A stretch of 64,000 nt of DNA from CAZNPH01 sp964574985. Its GTDB lineage: Bacteria; Bacteroidota; Bacteroidia; Bacteroidales; SM23-62. The stretch is from NCBI GenBank assembly GCA_964574985.1, contig CAZNPH010000014.1, positions 1 to 64,000 of the forward strand. Direction: 5' to 3'. Position 1 is the stretch's first letter. The number at the start of each line of letters is the position of its first letter. Under the pieces are notes generated by a model. The model ran no database searches. It saw only the letters and a list, made by a program, of their open reading frames with translations, and was not told where the DNA came from. Below are positions 44,522-52,227 of this stretch, in pieces. The translations under genes were made by a program, and so were the position numbers.

Positions 44522-44529
44522 TAAATTTG
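44522..44529 (+). promoter_or_regulatory. Possible -7 box for tRNA-Gly
   Basis: TAAATTTG fits the Bacteroidota -7 consensus TAnnTTTG and lies 68 bases before the tRNA. No well-spaced TTTG -33 box was found, so this is a weak call. Confidence 0.3.
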
Positions 44530-44597
44530 CCTTCCGCCAAAAGGATCAAAAGACCCATACCGTCAGTCCGAAAGTCCGAAGCGGCCCAATTGCTTAC

Positions 44598-44669
44598 GCG
44601 GGAGTAGCTCAGAGGTAGAGCACAACCTTGCCAAGGTTGGGGTCGCGGGTTCGAATCCCGTTTCCCGCT
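44598..44669 (+). tRNA. tRNA-Gly (GCC)
   Basis: A 72-base cloverleaf. Acceptor GCGGGAG pairs with TTCCCGC (one G-U), the D-arm reads GCTCAGAGGTAGAGC, the anticodon stem AACCT/AGGTT encloses TGCCA with anticodon GCC, and the T-arm is GCGGGTTCGAATCCCGT. The discriminator is T, normal for tRNA-Gly. CCA is not encoded. Confidence 0.95.
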
Positions 44670-44704
44670 CAATTTTCCTTCAGCCGGTCTGCCGGTCAGG
44701 CATT

Positions 44705-46048
44705 ATGGATCATTTACCAACCAGACGTGACTTTCTCAGGAGATCCGCCGCCGCAGGAGCCGGCCTGTTCTGCCTGCCCACCATGATCCCTTCCTCCGTC
44801 CGGACAGGAAGTAAAAAGGTACTGCCCAATGACAGGATCAACCTGGGCTTTATCGGGGTGGGCAACATGGGCACCGGCCACCTCAGATCCTGCACTGGAT
44901 ATGATGATGTAATGGTCACAGCCGTATGTGATGTCCGGAAGGAACACCGGGACCGTGCAAAAGAGATCGTGGATACCGCGTACGGCAATACGGATTGTGC
45001 GGCTTACAATGATTTCCGGGAACTGCTGGCCCGCGGTGACATTGATGCCGTACTGACGGCCACTCCCGACCATTGGCATGCATTGATCGGCATCGAAGCA
45101 GCCCGCCGGGGCAAACACATGTATTATGAAAAACCCGCGAGTCTGACCATTGATGAGGCAAAAGCCCTGCGCGGTGCGGTCAACAGTTCCGGGGTGGTCT
45201 TTCAGTTCGGTACCCAGCAGCGTTCCGATGAACGTTTCCGCCGTGCAGTCGAACTGGTACGCAACGGAAGGATCGGTCAGCTGGAGGCCATTGTTGTCGG
45301 CTCCAGCACAGGCGGTGATAAGATCATCCCCCTGCAGCCCATCGAACCGGTGCCGGAGGGTTTCGATTATGACTTCTGGCTCGGTCCGGCCCCCTGGGCC
45401 CCTTTCACCAGTTTCCGATGCACCCGCAACTGGACCCACATTGCCGATTATTCCCTGGGGAGTCTTTCCGGGGCATGGGGGATCCATAATGTGGACATTG
45501 CCCAGTGGGCCGCTGATGCAGACCACACCGGCCCGGTTGAGGTCCGGGGAACCGGGACCATCCCTGCAGACGGTCTCTTCGATACATACGGAACCTGGTA
45601 TGCGGAACACAGGTACGACAGCGGGGTAAAGCTGGTTCACGCGGACTGGCTATCCGCCAGGGAGCGGTTTCCCGAATATTATCATCCCGAAAGCACCTCT
45701 CCCATGGGGATATTGTTCAGGGGGCCGGAAGGATGGATATACGTAGCACGGGGATTCATCGATGCTTCCCCGAAAGCCATTCTGCACAACCCCGTCAGTC
45801 CCGGGGGGATCCGTCTTCCCGTAAGCAATGACCACCGCCGGAATTTTTTTGATGCGGTCAGGACCGGAAGACAAACCATTTGTCCGGTTGAAAACGCGGT
45901 CAGGTCTGAAACCGTCTGCCAGCAGGCTTTCATCGCCATGGAGCTGGAACAGACCCTTTACTGGGACCCGGTCAGGGAAAGGTTCAAAGACAATGAAACG
46001 GCGAATACTTTGCTCTCCAGGCCCATGAGAAGCCCGTGGCATCTTTGA
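44705..46048 (+). CDS. Tat-exported Gfo/Idh/MocA family oxidoreductase
   Basis: This 447-residue protein begins with a twin-arginine signal (TRRDFLRRSAAAGAGLFC). A Rossmann domain follows (NLGFIGVGNMGTGHL, VTAVCDVRKEH), then the dinucleotide/substrate motif GKHMYYEKPASLTIDEA with the usual EKP. The C-terminal domain includes SLSGAWGIHNVDIAQWA. It belongs to the same exported subgroup as the protein at 27.0-28.4 kb but the two are clearly divergent. Its partner genes may be the mannonate-dehydratase-like and rhamnosidase genes now separated from it by the integrated element. It has a short 35-base leader after tRNA-Gly. Confidence 0.87.
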   Translation: MDHLPTRRDFLRRSAAAGAGLFCLPTMIPSSVRTGSKKVLPNDRINLGFIGVGNMGTGHLRSCTGYDDVMVTAVCDVRKEHRDRAKEIVDTAYGNTDCAAYNDFRELLARGDIDAVLTATPDHWHALIGIEAARRGKHMYYEKPASLTIDEAKALRGAVNSSGVVFQFGTQQRSDERFRRAVELVRNGRIGQLEAIVVGSSTGGDKIIPLQPIEPVPEGFDYDFWLGPAPWAPFTSFRCTRNWTHIADYSLGSLSGAWGIHNVDIAQWAADADHTGPVEVRGTGTIPADGLFDTYGTWYAEHRYDSGVKLVHADWLSARERFPEYYHPESTSPMGILFRGPEGWIYVARGFIDASPKAILHNPVSPGGIRLPVSNDHRRNFFDAVRTGRQTICPVENAVRSETVCQQAFIAMELEQTLYWDPVRERFKDNETANTLLSRPMRSPWHL

Positions 46049-46084
46049 CCCTGTAACCTTCAGCATCAAACCGGTTTTTTTTTG

Positions 46085-46092
46085 TAATTTTG
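46085..46092 (+). promoter_or_regulatory. Possible -7 box for tRNA-Leu
   Basis: TAATTTTG fits the Bacteroidota -7 consensus and ends 42 bases before the tRNA-Leu 5' end. No well-spaced -33 TTTG was found, so the call is weak. Confidence 0.3.
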
Positions 46093-46134
46093 TGTTCCGG
46101 AAAAAGATGCGCCAACCTGAAAATCCAATTTTAT

Positions 46135-46220
46135 GCCCGGATGGCGGAACTGGTAGACGCGCTGGACTTAAAATCCAGTAGACAGCAATGTCTGTGCGGG
46201 TTCAAGTCCCGCTCCGGGTA
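46135..46220 (+). tRNA. tRNA-Leu (TAA), integration target
   Basis: An 86-base class II tRNA. Acceptor GCCCGGA pairs with TCCGGGT (one G-U), the anticodon stem TGGA/TCCA encloses CTTAAAA (anticodon TAA), a long variable arm AGACAGCAATGTCT follows, and the T-arm is GCGGGTTCAAGTCCCGC. The discriminator is A and CCA is not encoded. Its last 13 bases lie within the 16-base left repeat of the integrated element, so the tRNA stays intact after integration. Confidence 0.95.
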
Positions 46221-46223
46221 CTT
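46208..46223. repeat. attL: left 16-bp direct repeat
   Basis: CCCGCTCCGGGTACTT covers the last 13 bases of tRNA-Leu and three bases beyond. It is identical to 51043-51058 and the bases on each side differ, which defines the crossover segment. Confidence 0.9.
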
Positions 46224-46261
46224 AAAAAGCCTCTTAATCACTTGATTTTAAGGGGCTTTTT
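46224..46261 (+). terminator. Rho-independent terminator after tRNA-Leu, carried by the element
   Basis: AAAAAGCCTCTTAA and TTAAGGGGCTTTTT can form a 14-pair stem with one G-U pair, followed by a T-rich tail. It sits just inside the element, so integration gave tRNA-Leu a new terminator. It may also shield the element from tRNA transcription; its near symmetry allows some function in both directions. Confidence 0.75.
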
Positions 46262-46268
46262 ATTTAAT

Positions 46269-46290
46269 GGGATACAAATAGGACACAAAT
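46269..46290 (+). repeat. Left pair of putative integrase arm-binding repeats
   Basis: GGGATACAAAT is followed without gap by AGGACACAAAT, two 11-base units. The same pair structure recurs near the other end of the element at 50907-50928 in the same orientation. Confidence 0.6.
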
Positions 46291-46437
46291 TGTAATATAT
46301 TATCTTTGAAGTTGAGACACTTTTCTGATAGCTTTTGTTATTGTGCTTCTATAGATTCAACCACAATCAGAATGAAATAGAAAATGCAAATAATAAATGC
46401 TACTATAATAATTAGAAATAATAAGTAGGCAGATACT

Positions 46438-47010
46438 TTAAAAAGATCTCATCATATCATAGTATTCCTGTTTGTACTCAAGCTTTTTAATTCTTCTTTG
46501 TATGGTTGTTTTTCTGCCCCTGTAATGACTTTTAACTACCCTAGAGTATAATTCCTCCAATTGTCTTGCCTGGTCCCAATACCGATCTAAATAATAGTGA
46601 AGTTTACTACTGACCTGACAGGGATAATATATTTGGTTTCTATAGGCAAATCTACTTTTCCAAATAGGACTGTGATAACATTTATACATTATTCGGCACC
46701 TGGTATGAGTCACCGGGCATATAAAATAAAGAACCTTTCCATTTCCCAAATTACTTGGAACTGTAGCAAAATGAATCATGTAATCCTGCTGGGTTGTTTC
46801 ATCCAAATAGTTAGTATTGCTATAAATTAATCTAATTACTGGATCTGGACCGGAAAGGTCAGATTCATATCGGATGCTACTGCCATTTGTCCAATATAAA
46901 CTGCCATGAATGATTTTACCATTTTCAATGTATTTATTCCTTAACAGATAGCTCAGTTCTATTCTGTGAACTCCTGTTGTTATTGCAGATCCGGTTGTAT
47001 ATCTTCCCAT
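46438..47010 (-). CDS. Conserved accessory protein of Bacteroidota integrated elements
   Basis: This 190-residue protein is basic and Tyr-rich. The central stretch LYFICPVTHTRCRIMYKCYH holds three Cys and two His that might bind a metal. The following segment SPIWKSRFAYRNQIYYPCQ also looks conserved, and the last about 40 residues form a Lys/Arg-rich helix. From memory, similar proteins accompany integrases in Bacteroidota genomes, but no function is established to my knowledge. It is the last gene of the leftward set, 40 bases after the replication protein, and a DNA- or RNA-binding role would fit its composition. Confidence 0.6.
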   Translation of the reverse strand: MGRYTTGSAITTGVHRIELSYLLRNKYIENGKIIHGSLYWTNGSSIRYESDLSGPDPVIRLIYSNTNYLDETTQQDYMIHFATVPSNLGNGKVLYFICPVTHTRCRIMYKCYHSPIWKSRFAYRNQIYYPCQVSSKLHYYLDRYWDQARQLEELYSRVVKSHYRGRKTTIQRRIKKLEYKQEYYDMMRSF

Positions 47011-47050
47011 ATCATTATTCTAAAATAACCTAAATCCTTAGAGATAGTTT

Positions 47051-47992
47051 TTATCGGTAATTCTGCTTAACGGCCTTGATTTTCTGGTTTAATTCATCAA
47101 TTAGGTCCGAGTTTTCAGTAATATCAGGCTGTTTACATAGATCTCTTATTTTTCCTTTTAGCCTGGAATAAGATTCCTGGTTGTGAAATACTTTTTTAGC
47201 TCTGAGATCCTCAACCATTTTCATTACATCCGTCTGGCCTATTTCCTGAATCTTTTTGAGAGCTAATTGTAAAATAAAATCATTAGGGGTTTTCATATTC
47301 TCAATATTGAAATTGATATGATTTAGTTTATTAATATTCTCATACTCTTTTACATATTCATTGAGGAGGTAAATATATACTTGTTCATCATACAAATCTT
47401 TGGCCTTAATAGAATCTCTATCGGGGATATTTAATGCCTTTGATTTTAACCGGTACTCATATCTTAAAACATGATTGTTCAACCAAACATCTGGCATTGG
47501 ATAACCTTTTTTCTTTCCCTCTGAGATCTTATTATAGAAAAGTTTAGTCCTGGTATAATTGGAATAATAAAGACTTTGAGGCTGAACCAATCTTTTATAA
47601 TATCTGCTGTCTCCAAGTAGGTCATAATAACATTCTGGCTTGTGATTTGTAATGAAGTTTTGTGCTAGGTCTATCCTTGTAACTTTTGACTTTGATACAG
47701 GAAGGTGGATTTCATCTGATAATTGTTCAATGGTTCTTTGAATATCGCTTCTAAAGAGTGTTTGGATATTATCCTTGAGGAAATACTTAGGCAGACTTCC
47801 TCTAATTGCAATTCCTGATTCATAAATAAAGACTTTCATACTTCCTAAAAATCCTGAAATTGAAACTCTGTCTTTATTCATATTCAGGTGTTCAGTTACA
47901 TCAGACAGATAACAAGGGGTCTCAGTCAGCAAATCTATTATGCCAGCTGATTCCCTTGTTAACCAAAAGTGACCAGTATCAGTCATAAACAA
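47051..47992 (-). CDS. Probable phage/plasmid replication initiation protein, II/X family
   Basis: This 313-residue protein has features of the gene II/X replication family of filamentous phages and small plasmids. VSKSKVTRIDLAQNF (near residue 100) resembles the conserved RID motif, KLFYNKISEGKKKG follows, and LRYEYRLKSKALNI resembles the conserved RxExR-like strand. If correct, it nicks a double-strand origin and starts rolling-circle replication of the excised circle. The usual tyrosine nucleophile was not pinned down. Integrase and Rep in the same short element suggest it replicates after excision. The assignment is from motif memory and should be regarded as probable. Confidence 0.6.
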   Translation of the reverse strand: MFMTDTGHFWLTRESAGIIDLLTETPCYLSDVTEHLNMNKDRVSISGFLGSMKVFIYESGIAIRGSLPKYFLKDNIQTLFRSDIQRTIEQLSDEIHLPVSKSKVTRIDLAQNFITNHKPECYYDLLGDSRYYKRLVQPQSLYYSNYTRTKLFYNKISEGKKKGYPMPDVWLNNHVLRYEYRLKSKALNIPDRDSIKAKDLYDEQVYIYLLNEYVKEYENINKLNHINFNIENMKTPNDFILQLALKKIQEIGQTDVMKMVEDLRAKKVFHNQESYSRLKGKIRDLCKQPDITENSDLIDELNQKIKAVKQNYR

Positions 47993-48022
47993 TTGACCAA
48001 ATAAGTCAAGAGATACATATTA

Positions 48023-48565
48023 CTATAGACCATAATCAAAGAAAGTCTTGGATCCTTCCCTTAGGTTAGTGATAGCCTTATCAAATTCATCCTGGATCAG
48101 TTTTAAATAATAGCTGTTCCAGAGATTCTTTCCATCTGGAATAACGATTAATTCAATTTCTGTGTAATCAGTATTCAGAATAAACAAATACAAATCATTC
48201 CTGAATGCATACAAGGGATTGGGTTTATCTCTCTTTTTCCCCAGGTATTGTGAATAGGGAGGATAACCATAAGCATATTGCTCGTATTCTGGCACATCAA
48301 TGAAAAGGCTGGTCAGGTTGACACTTTTGCCGGTCAAGGCCCAATCTGCCCTGCGTTTGGGATCAGATTTACTTATCTCCTTTGCAGGGGTTTTATACAG
48401 GAATAATTGGTCTTTTCTATTGACAAAAAATGTCAATCCCTTATAATCATGTGGATTGTTTGTTAAGGTACAGTCCAATCTGTTGGGACTTCTGATATTA
48501 AGCCTTTCCCTTGACTCATCTGGTAGGTCTTGGAATTTGAAGTATATCCAGTTTGAAGTATTCAT
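48023..48565 (-). CDS. Unrecognised protein of the integrated element
   Basis: This 180-residue protein was not recognised. It has many aromatic and charged residues (NWIYFKFQDLPDES at the start, YAYGYPPYSQYLGKKRDKP in the middle) and no signal peptide or membrane segment. Its ATG overlaps the stop of the HTH gene by 4 bases (ATGA), so the two are translationally linked, and the replication gene follows after 30 bases. The position between excisionase-like and replication genes suggests a role in replication or in control of excision. Confidence 0.55.
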   Translation of the reverse strand: MNTSNWIYFKFQDLPDESRERLNIRSPNRLDCTLTNNPHDYKGLTFFVNRKDQLFLYKTPAKEISKSDPKRRADWALTGKSVNLTSLFIDVPEYEQYAYGYPPYSQYLGKKRDKPNPLYAFRNDLYLFILNTDYTEIELIVIPDGKNLWNSYYLKLIQDEFDKAITNLREGSKTFFDYGL

Positions 48566-48855
48566 TTCTTGCCCCTTTCCTTATTAAGGGTTACATAGGA
48601 GGTGGCTTCCTGATCTATTTCTTCCTGGGATTTAATCCGATTAGCTTTTAACCAGGATATAATTTCATGCCGGTCAAAGTAATTGTGCTTGCCTTGTCTG
48701 TAGTATGGGATACGGCCTGAACAAGTAAGTTTGTAAAGGTGACTCTTTGACTTGCCAGTTAATAAACTGACATCATTCATGGTTAATACTTCCTTTTGGC
48801 TAAAAAGAAGATTTTCAATTCTTAATAGCCTTTCTTCAATAATTTTTAAATCCAT
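48562..48855 (-). CDS. Helix-turn-helix (excisionase/HTH_17-like) protein
   Basis: This 97-residue protein has a MerR-type winged helix-turn-helix. EVLTMNDVSLLTGKSKSHLY, then KLTCSGRIPYYRQGKHNYFDR and HEIISWLKANR, is the classic layout of HTH_17/excisionase proteins, here preceded by a short coiled region (KIIEERLLRIENLLFSQK). It probably assists excision by binding near the att sites, or represses the element. A strong palindrome and hairpin lie just upstream at 48881-48919 and could be its operator. Confidence 0.8.
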   Translation of the reverse strand: MDLKIIEERLLRIENLLFSQKEVLTMNDVSLLTGKSKSHLYKLTCSGRIPYYRQGKHNYFDRHEIISWLKANRIKSQEEIDQEATSYVTLNKERGKK

Positions 48856-48880
48856 TTCAAAAGTGATTTAATTAGAAATG

Positions 48881-48919
48881 GACTTAGCGCTAAGTCATCT
48901 TTAAGTTTTAAAGATGACT
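48881..48919. promoter_or_regulatory. Palindrome plus stem-loop upstream of the HTH gene
   Basis: GACTTAGCGCTAAGTC (48881-48896) is a perfect 16-base palindrome. Its last four bases begin a second structure: AGTCATCTTTAA (48893-48904) and TTAAAGATGACT (48908-48919), perfect 12-base arms around GTT. The two structures share AGTC and compete, so only one can form at a time. It may be a repressor site, a transcript-folding switch or a rolling-circle origin. It occupies the only sizeable non-coding gap within the element. Confidence 0.65.
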
Positions 48920-48993
48920 AAAATTAGGAAGTAATATAAACTATTGGAAATGAAGCAGGTAGTAGATTTTTAAGAAAGTTTTAGAGATTTTTT

Positions 48994-49719
48994 CTACCCC
49001 TTTTTGAAGTAATTGTTTCTTACTTTTTTATTGAGGAAATCTTGATAGGATTTGTATCCCCATGTTTCATTAAAACTGGACTCTGACAAATCTAAAACCA
49101 ACCCACTCAAATTAAACAAATATCCAATTGTAAAGTATTTCTTATTTTCTCCAATAAAGGTCTGTTTTGAAAGGTATCTAAATAGACTTTGAGCAAGTTC
49201 CCTCTTTCTAAAGGTTGGTTTATTAATGTCCCGTTGTTTCTTTAGCATCTCCTTATAATTCTCCTTTGAGCTGGACCTATAAACATATTGTTTTTCAAGA
49301 AATTGCCAAATAGCATTAATGATATTAGAGTTTTCAATTTTAAAATTACTTCTCTTAGGATTATCTTTTGGTTCTACATACTTTTTTTCAAGGTCAAACT
49401 TAATCGATTTAATATACAGATCCGGTTCTTTATCAAGCATTTGAATATATTTGGAAACCTCCAGGCGATCATTAAATCTTGATTGTGTGTGTTCTTTATG
49501 ATCATCCTTAGAATTAAGATGATCCTTTTCCTGTTTGAGTAAAATAAGTATATAGCAGAGATTTTCAATCTTATCATTAACCTTATAATCATTGATTAAT
49601 GATACAATATTATCATAGTCAGTTTTTAATATTTCCACCTCACTTTGTTCATTATCCCAAAATGGACTTATCCCTCTAAGTTTTTCAAATTCTGGAGATA
49701 TTTTTATGGTTTTCTGCAT
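48994..49719 (-). CDS. Unrecognised protein of the integrated element
   Basis: This 241-residue protein was not recognised. It is highly charged and Lys-rich, predicted mostly helical, with no membrane segment. It starts MQKTIKISPEFEKLRGISPF and the C-terminal third has YFTIGYLFNLSGLVLDLSESS. It begins 11 bases after the integrase stop, so the two are probably co-transcribed. Similar-sized helical proteins are often found next to integrases in Bacteroidota elements, but no role is known to me. Composition is strongly AT-rich like the rest of the element. Confidence 0.55.
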   Translation of the reverse strand: MQKTIKISPEFEKLRGISPFWDNEQSEVEILKTDYDNIVSLINDYKVNDKIENLCYILILLKQEKDHLNSKDDHKEHTQSRFNDRLEVSKYIQMLDKEPDLYIKSIKFDLEKKYVEPKDNPKRSNFKIENSNIINAIWQFLEKQYVYRSSSKENYKEMLKKQRDINKPTFRKRELAQSLFRYLSKQTFIGENKKYFTIGYLFNLSGLVLDLSESSFNETWGYKSYQDFLNKKVRNNYFKKG

Positions 49720-49730
49720 ATAGAATCCCT

Positions 49731-50855
49731 TTAGTATTTGGGCAGACTGTCAACCGCTTTTCTTTTCAGTTCATCCACAATATGAGTGTATTTCTCAGTA
49801 TGGTCCAGCCTTGAATGGCCCAAGAGATCAGAAACGGTTTTTATATTGGCTTGGTTCATAAGAAGTATTGTAGCAAATGAATGTCTTGCTGAATGCCAGG
49901 TCAGGTTTTTACTTATGCCTGCTCTCCTTGCCCAATTTTTCAGAGTTTTCATGCAGGCTGTAAAAGTTGGTAATGTGAAAACCTGGGTTTCTGGATCTTG
50001 TATTTCACTAATTTGTTTCAGAGCCATATCGTTTAAATCAATGGTTACCTGCTTGCCAGTTTTCTGTTGTCTCTTGATTAATTTATCTCCTTGGATATGT
50101 TTGTATTTAAGATCTTCAATATCCACAAACCTCAACCCAGTATTCAGGCTGAAAAGAAAAGCCCGTTTTAGCTCTGGATTCCCACATTTAGTATTTGCTA
50201 ATTTGATAATTTCATCAGGCATTAAAATATCCTTGGAAATACCACCTGGGATAGGGCAGGTAATCTTTTCACCGGGATTTTTAATAAATATCCCCTCTTC
50301 AGTTGCCTGTCTGAGAATCTTTTTAAATCGGGCAAAATAGGAGTTTGGGGTTTCTCCTGAGAATTTATTCCTAAGATAGTCCCTGAACTTTCTCATAAGG
50401 TCTTCATTTAACTGAGCAGGTACAATATGAGATTCTCCTAAAAAATCCTTGAAATGACTTACTGCCCCTTTAATCATTCTAATGTCCTGCTTTTTGTAGG
50501 TGTCAATGTAGTTCTGGCAGTAATCCAGGAAATTTATTTTCTTCTTATAAGGACTGATAAAACCTTCAGGATTGTGCAGGTAATCGCTTTCCCGTTTGTT
50601 TCTTATTCCTTGTGCCAGTTCAAGTTTTGTCCGGTTATACTCTCTATCTTGAGCTGTTTGGGGATTCTCCTTCAGGTAGATCTTCAGGTATTCAATCTTT
50701 CTGAATGTCTTGGTTTTGCTGTCCTTGGTTTTGCTGTACCCGGTATAATAGTCAAGATAAAGGGATATGGTTCCCCTGGCAAGACGTTTACCCCTGAGTC
50801 TGACATTTAGATTATTGCCTGAGGAATAGGTAATGACCTGTTTTTTCTTTCCCAT
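49731..50855 (-). CDS. Tyrosine recombinase/integrase
   Basis: This 374-residue protein (from MGKKKQVITYSS) has an arm-binding region, a core-binding SAM-like domain (KINFLDYCQNYIDTYKKQD, KGAVSHFKDFLGES) and a catalytic domain. Catalytic residues are visible: Arg in NTGLRFVDIEDL, His-x-x-Arg in WHSARHSFAT, His in LLGHSRLDH and the nucleophile Tyr in TEKYTHIVDELK. It lies next to attR and reads into the element, the usual layout for tRNA-targeted integrases. A longer frame starts at 50915, but that would put the initiator within the putative arm sites 50907-50928, so the start at 50855 is preferred. Confidence 0.93.
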   Translation of the reverse strand: MGKKKQVITYSSGNNLNVRLRGKRLARGTISLYLDYYTGYSKTKDSKTKTFRKIEYLKIYLKENPQTAQDREYNRTKLELAQGIRNKRESDYLHNPEGFISPYKKKINFLDYCQNYIDTYKKQDIRMIKGAVSHFKDFLGESHIVPAQLNEDLMRKFRDYLRNKFSGETPNSYFARFKKILRQATEEGIFIKNPGEKITCPIPGGISKDILMPDEIIKLANTKCGNPELKRAFLFSLNTGLRFVDIEDLKYKHIQGDKLIKRQQKTGKQVTIDLNDMALKQISEIQDPETQVFTLPTFTACMKTLKNWARRAGISKNLTWHSARHSFATILLMNQANIKTVSDLLGHSRLDHTEKYTHIVDELKRKAVDSLPKY

Positions 50856-50906
50856 TGTTGAGGTTTCTTTTCCATTGTTTACCAAAGGTACAAAAGATTT
50901 CTGGTC

Positions 50907-50928
50907 GGGATACAAATGGGATACAAAA
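50907..50928 (+). repeat. Right pair of putative integrase arm-binding repeats
   Basis: GGGATACAAAT is followed directly by GGGATACAAAA. These repeat the adjacent pair at 46269-46290 and lie 114 bases inside attR, upstream of the integrase gene. Binding here could also repress integrase expression. Confidence 0.6.
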
Positions 50929-50979
50929 AAAATACAATTATTGGATAAATATTGAAAAGAAACAGGATTTGGGAATATC

Positions 50980-52227
50980 CTAAATACTTAGTATATTTAC
51001 TTTTAGATATTTATTATTTTCCAATGATATCCTGGTTGTGTACCCGCTCCGGGTACTTCCTCCATGAATGGTCAGAGCTGCCTGCAACATGGCACGGGCA
51101 TAGGCAATGTTGTAGGTCAGCCCCGTATAGCCGCCTCCCCCGGGGTAGAATGCACCGTCAAAAGAAGGATGCTCCAGATCATAGTCAAGGGCCCGCTGAT
51201 GTTCGGGATAGATGGCAAACCTGTATCCGTTCCTGACCAGCTCCACCATAACCGCGAACATGTTTACCTGTCCGTTGTCAGGGAAAACTTCCGTGTATTT
51301 CTCATAGGGTTTTTCGACCCGTACATTTCTGAAATGTGCATGGTTGATCCGGTCGCGGCTTGCAAAGTAACGGCAGACCTCCACGGCATCTTCACCCAGT
51401 TCGGTGGTTACCCCGCAGTCGTAGGTGATGCCGTTGGACGGACTGTCAACGATGCTGATCAGCCGTTTCCAGTCATCAAAGGTCCGCATGATCTGGGCTG
51501 AGCCGTGACTGACCGCAACGGGCGGGTCATTGGGATGGAGGGCCATGCGAACTCCCGCCTCCTCAGCCACCGGGATCACCGCCTCCAGAAAATAGGTAAG
51601 GTTCTTCCAGAGTTCCTCACTGCTGTGGGCTCCTGTTTCCGGCTCGGGCGGCAGGTCCCTGACCGGCTCGTAATCAAATGCCGTATAGCCCGCTCCCCCG
51701 CGGCCTTCCACTGCATAGTACCCTTCCGAGATACGGTCTGCATAGAAGTTGTATTCGACAACCGGCAGGCCTGCCGCACCTGCCGCCCGAAGGGATTGCT
51801 GCACTTTTTCGATCTCCTGGTCACGCCCCTCCCGGCCGTAGATCACATTGCGGAACCCGCCGATCATCATGTTGACCAGACTCAGTCCGCCTGCACCCAA
51901 CCGCTCCCTGAGCGTGCGGATTTCACTTTCCTTCCAGGGGATGCGCCCCACCCCTGACATGACATGATCAATTCCGATCTGTTTTACCTTTCTCATTTCC
52001 TCCTTACCGGCATCTCCTGAAATACTCATACACAGTTTGGGGGTGCCCCGGCCCTCGGTAACCGGCCATTCAAGCTTGTTCAAATTTTCAATCCATTCCG
52101 GGGCTGCGGTTTCACCACTTTTCTTGCATCCGCCTAATCCGGCCAGGAAGGCCGAACCCATCCCTGAAGCGGACAGTGCCACCAGTGATGAACTTTTCCG
52201 GATAAAATCCCTTCGGTTGTTTTTCAT
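50980..52227 (-). CDS. Exported mannonate dehydratase-like (UxuA family) protein with C-terminus altered by integration
   Basis: This 415-residue protein has a Tat-like signal (NRRDFIRKSSSLVALS, lipobox-like GLGGC) and then a TIM barrel resembling mannonate dehydratase. Family phrases are VRMALHPNDPPV, SPSNGITYDCGVTTELG, INHAHFRNVRVEKP and the late GQVNMFAVMVELVRNG. UxuA normally dehydrates D-mannonate in the cytoplasm, so an exported form is unusual. The frame crosses attR. The last 14 residues, after GSTRSG, come from the element. The unoccupied site would give GSTRSGT and a TGA inside the T-arm of tRNA-Leu. The start at MKNNRRDF was chosen for the Tat signal. It is divergent from the rhamnosidase gene. 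Confidence 0.8.
   Translation of the reverse strand: MKNNRRDFIRKSSSLVALSASGMGSAFLAGLGGCKKSGETAAPEWIENLNKLEWPVTEGRGTPKLCMSISGDAGKEEMRKVKQIGIDHVMSGVGRIPWKESEIRTLRERLGAGGLSLVNMMIGGFRNVIYGREGRDQEIEKVQQSLRAAGAAGLPVVEYNFYADRISEGYYAVEGRGGAGYTAFDYEPVRDLPPEPETGAHSSEELWKNLTYFLEAVIPVAEEAGVRMALHPNDPPVAVSHGSAQIMRTFDDWKRLISIVDSPSNGITYDCGVTTELGEDAVEVCRYFASRDRINHAHFRNVRVEKPYEKYTEVFPDNGQVNMFAVMVELVRNGYRFAIYPEHQRALDYDLEHPSFDGAFYPGGGGYTGLTYNIAYARAMLQAALTIHGGSTRSGYTTRISLENNKYLKVNILSI
51043..51058. repeat. attR: right 16-bp direct repeat
   Basis: CCCGCTCCGGGTACTT is identical to 46208-46223. It lies within the last codons of the leftward mannonate-dehydratase-like gene, so the element's right junction is inside that coding sequence. 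Confidence 0.9.

Larger units (their letters stand above)
46208..51058 (-). mobile_element. Compact integrated element in tRNA-Leu, with integrase and probable replication protein
   Basis: An AT-rich segment of about 4.85 kb lies between two identical 16-base copies of CCCGCTCCGGGTACTT, the left one forming the 3' end of tRNA-Leu. All six genes read leftward: tyrosine integrase, an unrecognised 241-residue protein, an excisionase-like HTH protein, an unrecognised 180-residue protein, a probable II/X-family replication protein and a conserved 190-residue protein. No capsid, filamentous-phage assembly, relaxase or conjugation gene is seen. Paired 11-base repeats near both ends look like integrase arm sites. 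The content fits a small integrative replicative element, perhaps derived from a filamentous phage or a satellite. Codon use and base composition differ clearly from both flanks. Confidence 0.85.

Noticed and set aside
50856..50915. Integrase starting at ATG 50915
   Set aside because: The initiator would fall inside the paired repeats proposed as integrase arm sites and the added residues look non-conserved. The start at 50855 is preferred but not proven.
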